NCBI GenBank assembly: GCA_024643945.1
Contig: JAHELX010000424.1
Span: 1-5,687 of the forward strand
Source of the DNA: Anaerolineales bacterium
Lineage (GTDB): Bacteria > Chloroflexota > Anaerolineae > 4572-78 > NAK82
Direction: 5' to 3'
DNA: 5,687 nucleotides
Shown here in pieces: positions 5,403 to 5,687 of this stretch (positions within the stretch are counted from its first letter, which is position 1; each line of letters opens with the position of its first letter). The notes under the pieces are model-generated. The model made no database searches, had not been told where the DNA came from, and worked only from the letters and a program-made list of their open reading frames with translations. The position numbers were made by a program, and so were the translations under genes.

Positions 5403-5411
5403 ATTATAACA
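5403..5411 (-). promoter_or_regulatory. Extended -10 promoter of the IS630 transposase
   Basis: The minus strand reads TGTTATAAT, a perfect TGN-TATAAT element (TATAAT at 5408-5403), about 41 nt before the transposase ATG. The TGT bases (5411-5409) are also the first bases of the target-site duplication of element B. The DNA further upstream of this promoter is therefore element B, so any original -35 region has been displaced. Confidence 0.5.
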
Positions 5412-5547
5412 TTGCTGTAACTACTCAGCCTGAAGGTGCCCGGCACTTCATTCAATAGAAATGCACCACGTCCGGTCCCCTCTCAGACGCCAGATTGCAC
5501 CCTAAAGGCCGCAAAAGTGCCGGGCACCTGAGTAGTTACACATTGCT
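5409..5547. repeat. Perfect 8-bp target-site duplication around element B
   Basis: ACATTGCT occurs at 5409-5416, directly before GTAAC of element B, and again at 5540-5547, directly after its GTTAC. The match is exactly 8 bp: the bases outside and inside differ. This defines the ends of element B and shows it arrived by transposition. Confidence 0.85.
5417..5539 (+). mobile_element. Element B: 123-bp MITE-like element with GTAA inverted termini
   Basis: The left end is GTAACTACTCAG (5417-5428) and the right end is CTGAGTAGTTAC (5528-5539), a perfect 12-bp terminal inverted repeat. Arms AAGGTGCCCGGCACTT (5433-5448) and AAGTGCCGGGCACCT (5515-5529) are also inverted; the left side has 7 extra bases between terminus and arm. 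The 66-bp middle has no coding capacity. It is a non-autonomous element that some transposase must have moved in trans. The GTAA ends and 8-bp duplication agree with IS66-family habits and exclude IS630 (TA target). Element A is a second, more decayed copy. It is inserted immediately upstream of the IS630 promoter. A purely structural repeat of REPIN type was considered, but the flanking duplication favours a transposon. Confidence 0.85.
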
Positions 5548-5573
5548 TTATTTAGGCCAGTAAGTACTAGCAT

Positions 5574-5599
5574 AACCCGCGCGCGGAGCGCGTCGGGTT
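5574..5599. repeat. Strong GC-rich hairpin
   Basis: AACCCG-CGCGC (5574-5584), loop GGA, then GCGCG (5588-5592), one unpaired T (5593) and CGGGTT (5594-5599) form an 11-bp stem with one bulge. No T-run follows on the plus strand (TTCATACC) or on the other strand, so a classical intrinsic terminator is not supported. It may be a REP-like dispersed repeat or the stem of a terminator for a gene beyond the window. Confidence 0.45.
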
Positions 5600-5687
5600 C
5601 ATACCGGCGTTAGCCCGCCCCTACGATTGCAAAGCCCTACTTGGCCTTGCCTGCCTGCGCTTTCGGCAAGACCTATGCGGACAAAAC
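5600..5687. other. Terminal stretch, no gene recognised
   Basis: No coding frame with a start and ribosome site was found up to the window edge. A weak inverted repeat CTTGCC / GGCAAG near 5645-5670 has a loop of about 13 nt and is unlikely to be significant alone. Confidence 0.35.

Larger units (their letters stand above)
4056..5408. mobile_element. Fused remnant of an IS4-family and an IS630-family insertion sequence
   Basis: Two unrelated insertion sequences are preserved only from their 5' ends, facing each other. The IS4-type half runs rightward from the hairpin at 4056; the IS630-type half runs leftward from its promoter near 5408. They meet near 4543-4551, and the 3' part of each transposase and the inner terminal repeat of each element are gone. 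A deletion between neighbouring insertions explains this most simply. Outer limits are approximate because no terminal repeats can be paired. Neither half can encode an active transposase. Confidence 0.6.

Noticed and set aside
4467..5420. Long plus-strand open frame of 317 codons
   Set aside because: It is antisense to the IS630 transposase, crosses the IS4 junction and shows no family pattern; it is an open shadow of GC-rich coding DNA.
3335..5539. Composite transposon bounded by elements A and B
   Set aside because: Each element has its own flanking 8-bp repeat, which shows two separate insertions; AAAACGAC and ACATTGCT do not match each other.
1..5687. CRISPR array, tRNA or rRNA genes
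   Set aside because: No regularly spaced direct repeats with unique spacers, and no cloverleaf or rRNA signature was seen on either strand.

Overview
The window (about 58-60% GC by eye) looks like a chromosomal segment of a bacterium with many dispersed mobile-element remnants. The gene set (ECF sigma factor with a zinc-finger anti-sigma factor, a DUF4097 repeat protein, a DUF6249-type membrane protein, a minimal nucleotidyltransferase) and the TGNTATAAT promoters suggest Chloroflexota (Anaerolineae-like). That assignment is inferred from gene content; no rRNA or other marker gene is present.

Layout. 2-265 (+): 3' end of a LutB-like lactate-utilisation iron-sulfur protein. 294-901 (+): an extended -10 promoter and a MntA-type minimal nucleotidyltransferase without a HEPN partner; its 3' end runs 87 bp into the convergent anti-sigma gene. 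815-1966 (-): a two-gene operon of ECF sigma factor and ZAS-type membrane anti-sigma factor. 1967-2136: divergent control region. 2137-3321 (+): membrane-anchored DUF4097 protein with about 13 beta-ladder rungs. 3335-3454: short inverted-repeat element A. 3473-3895 (+): three-TM DUF6249-like protein. 4056-5362: remnants of two unrelated insertion sequences, an IS4-family 5' half (+) and an IS630-family 5' part (-), joined tail to tail near 4546 with both 3' parts lost. 5417-5539: element B, a second copy of element A, flanked by a perfect 8-bp target-site duplication. 5548-5687: no gene seen; one strong GC hairpin.

How the genes work together. The divergent region carries two near-identical ECF-type promoters pointing in opposite directions. 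Both have -35 TGAAACATT and -10 CGGTCWAA, with 15 or 16 nt between TGAAAC and CGGTC. One faces the sigma/anti-sigma operon and the other the DUF4097 gene. This predicts an envelope-stress-type circuit: the membrane anti-sigma holds the sigma factor, and release switches on both its own operon and the DUF4097 protein, possibly followed by the DUF6249-like protein. Element A now lies between those last two genes.

The most notable results are this paired promoter, the 120-123 bp MITE-like family with IS66-like features (GTAA ends, 8-bp duplications), the strict alternation of rung motifs in the DUF4097 protein, and the fused IS4/IS630 wreck with a hairpin over the transposase ribosome-binding site.
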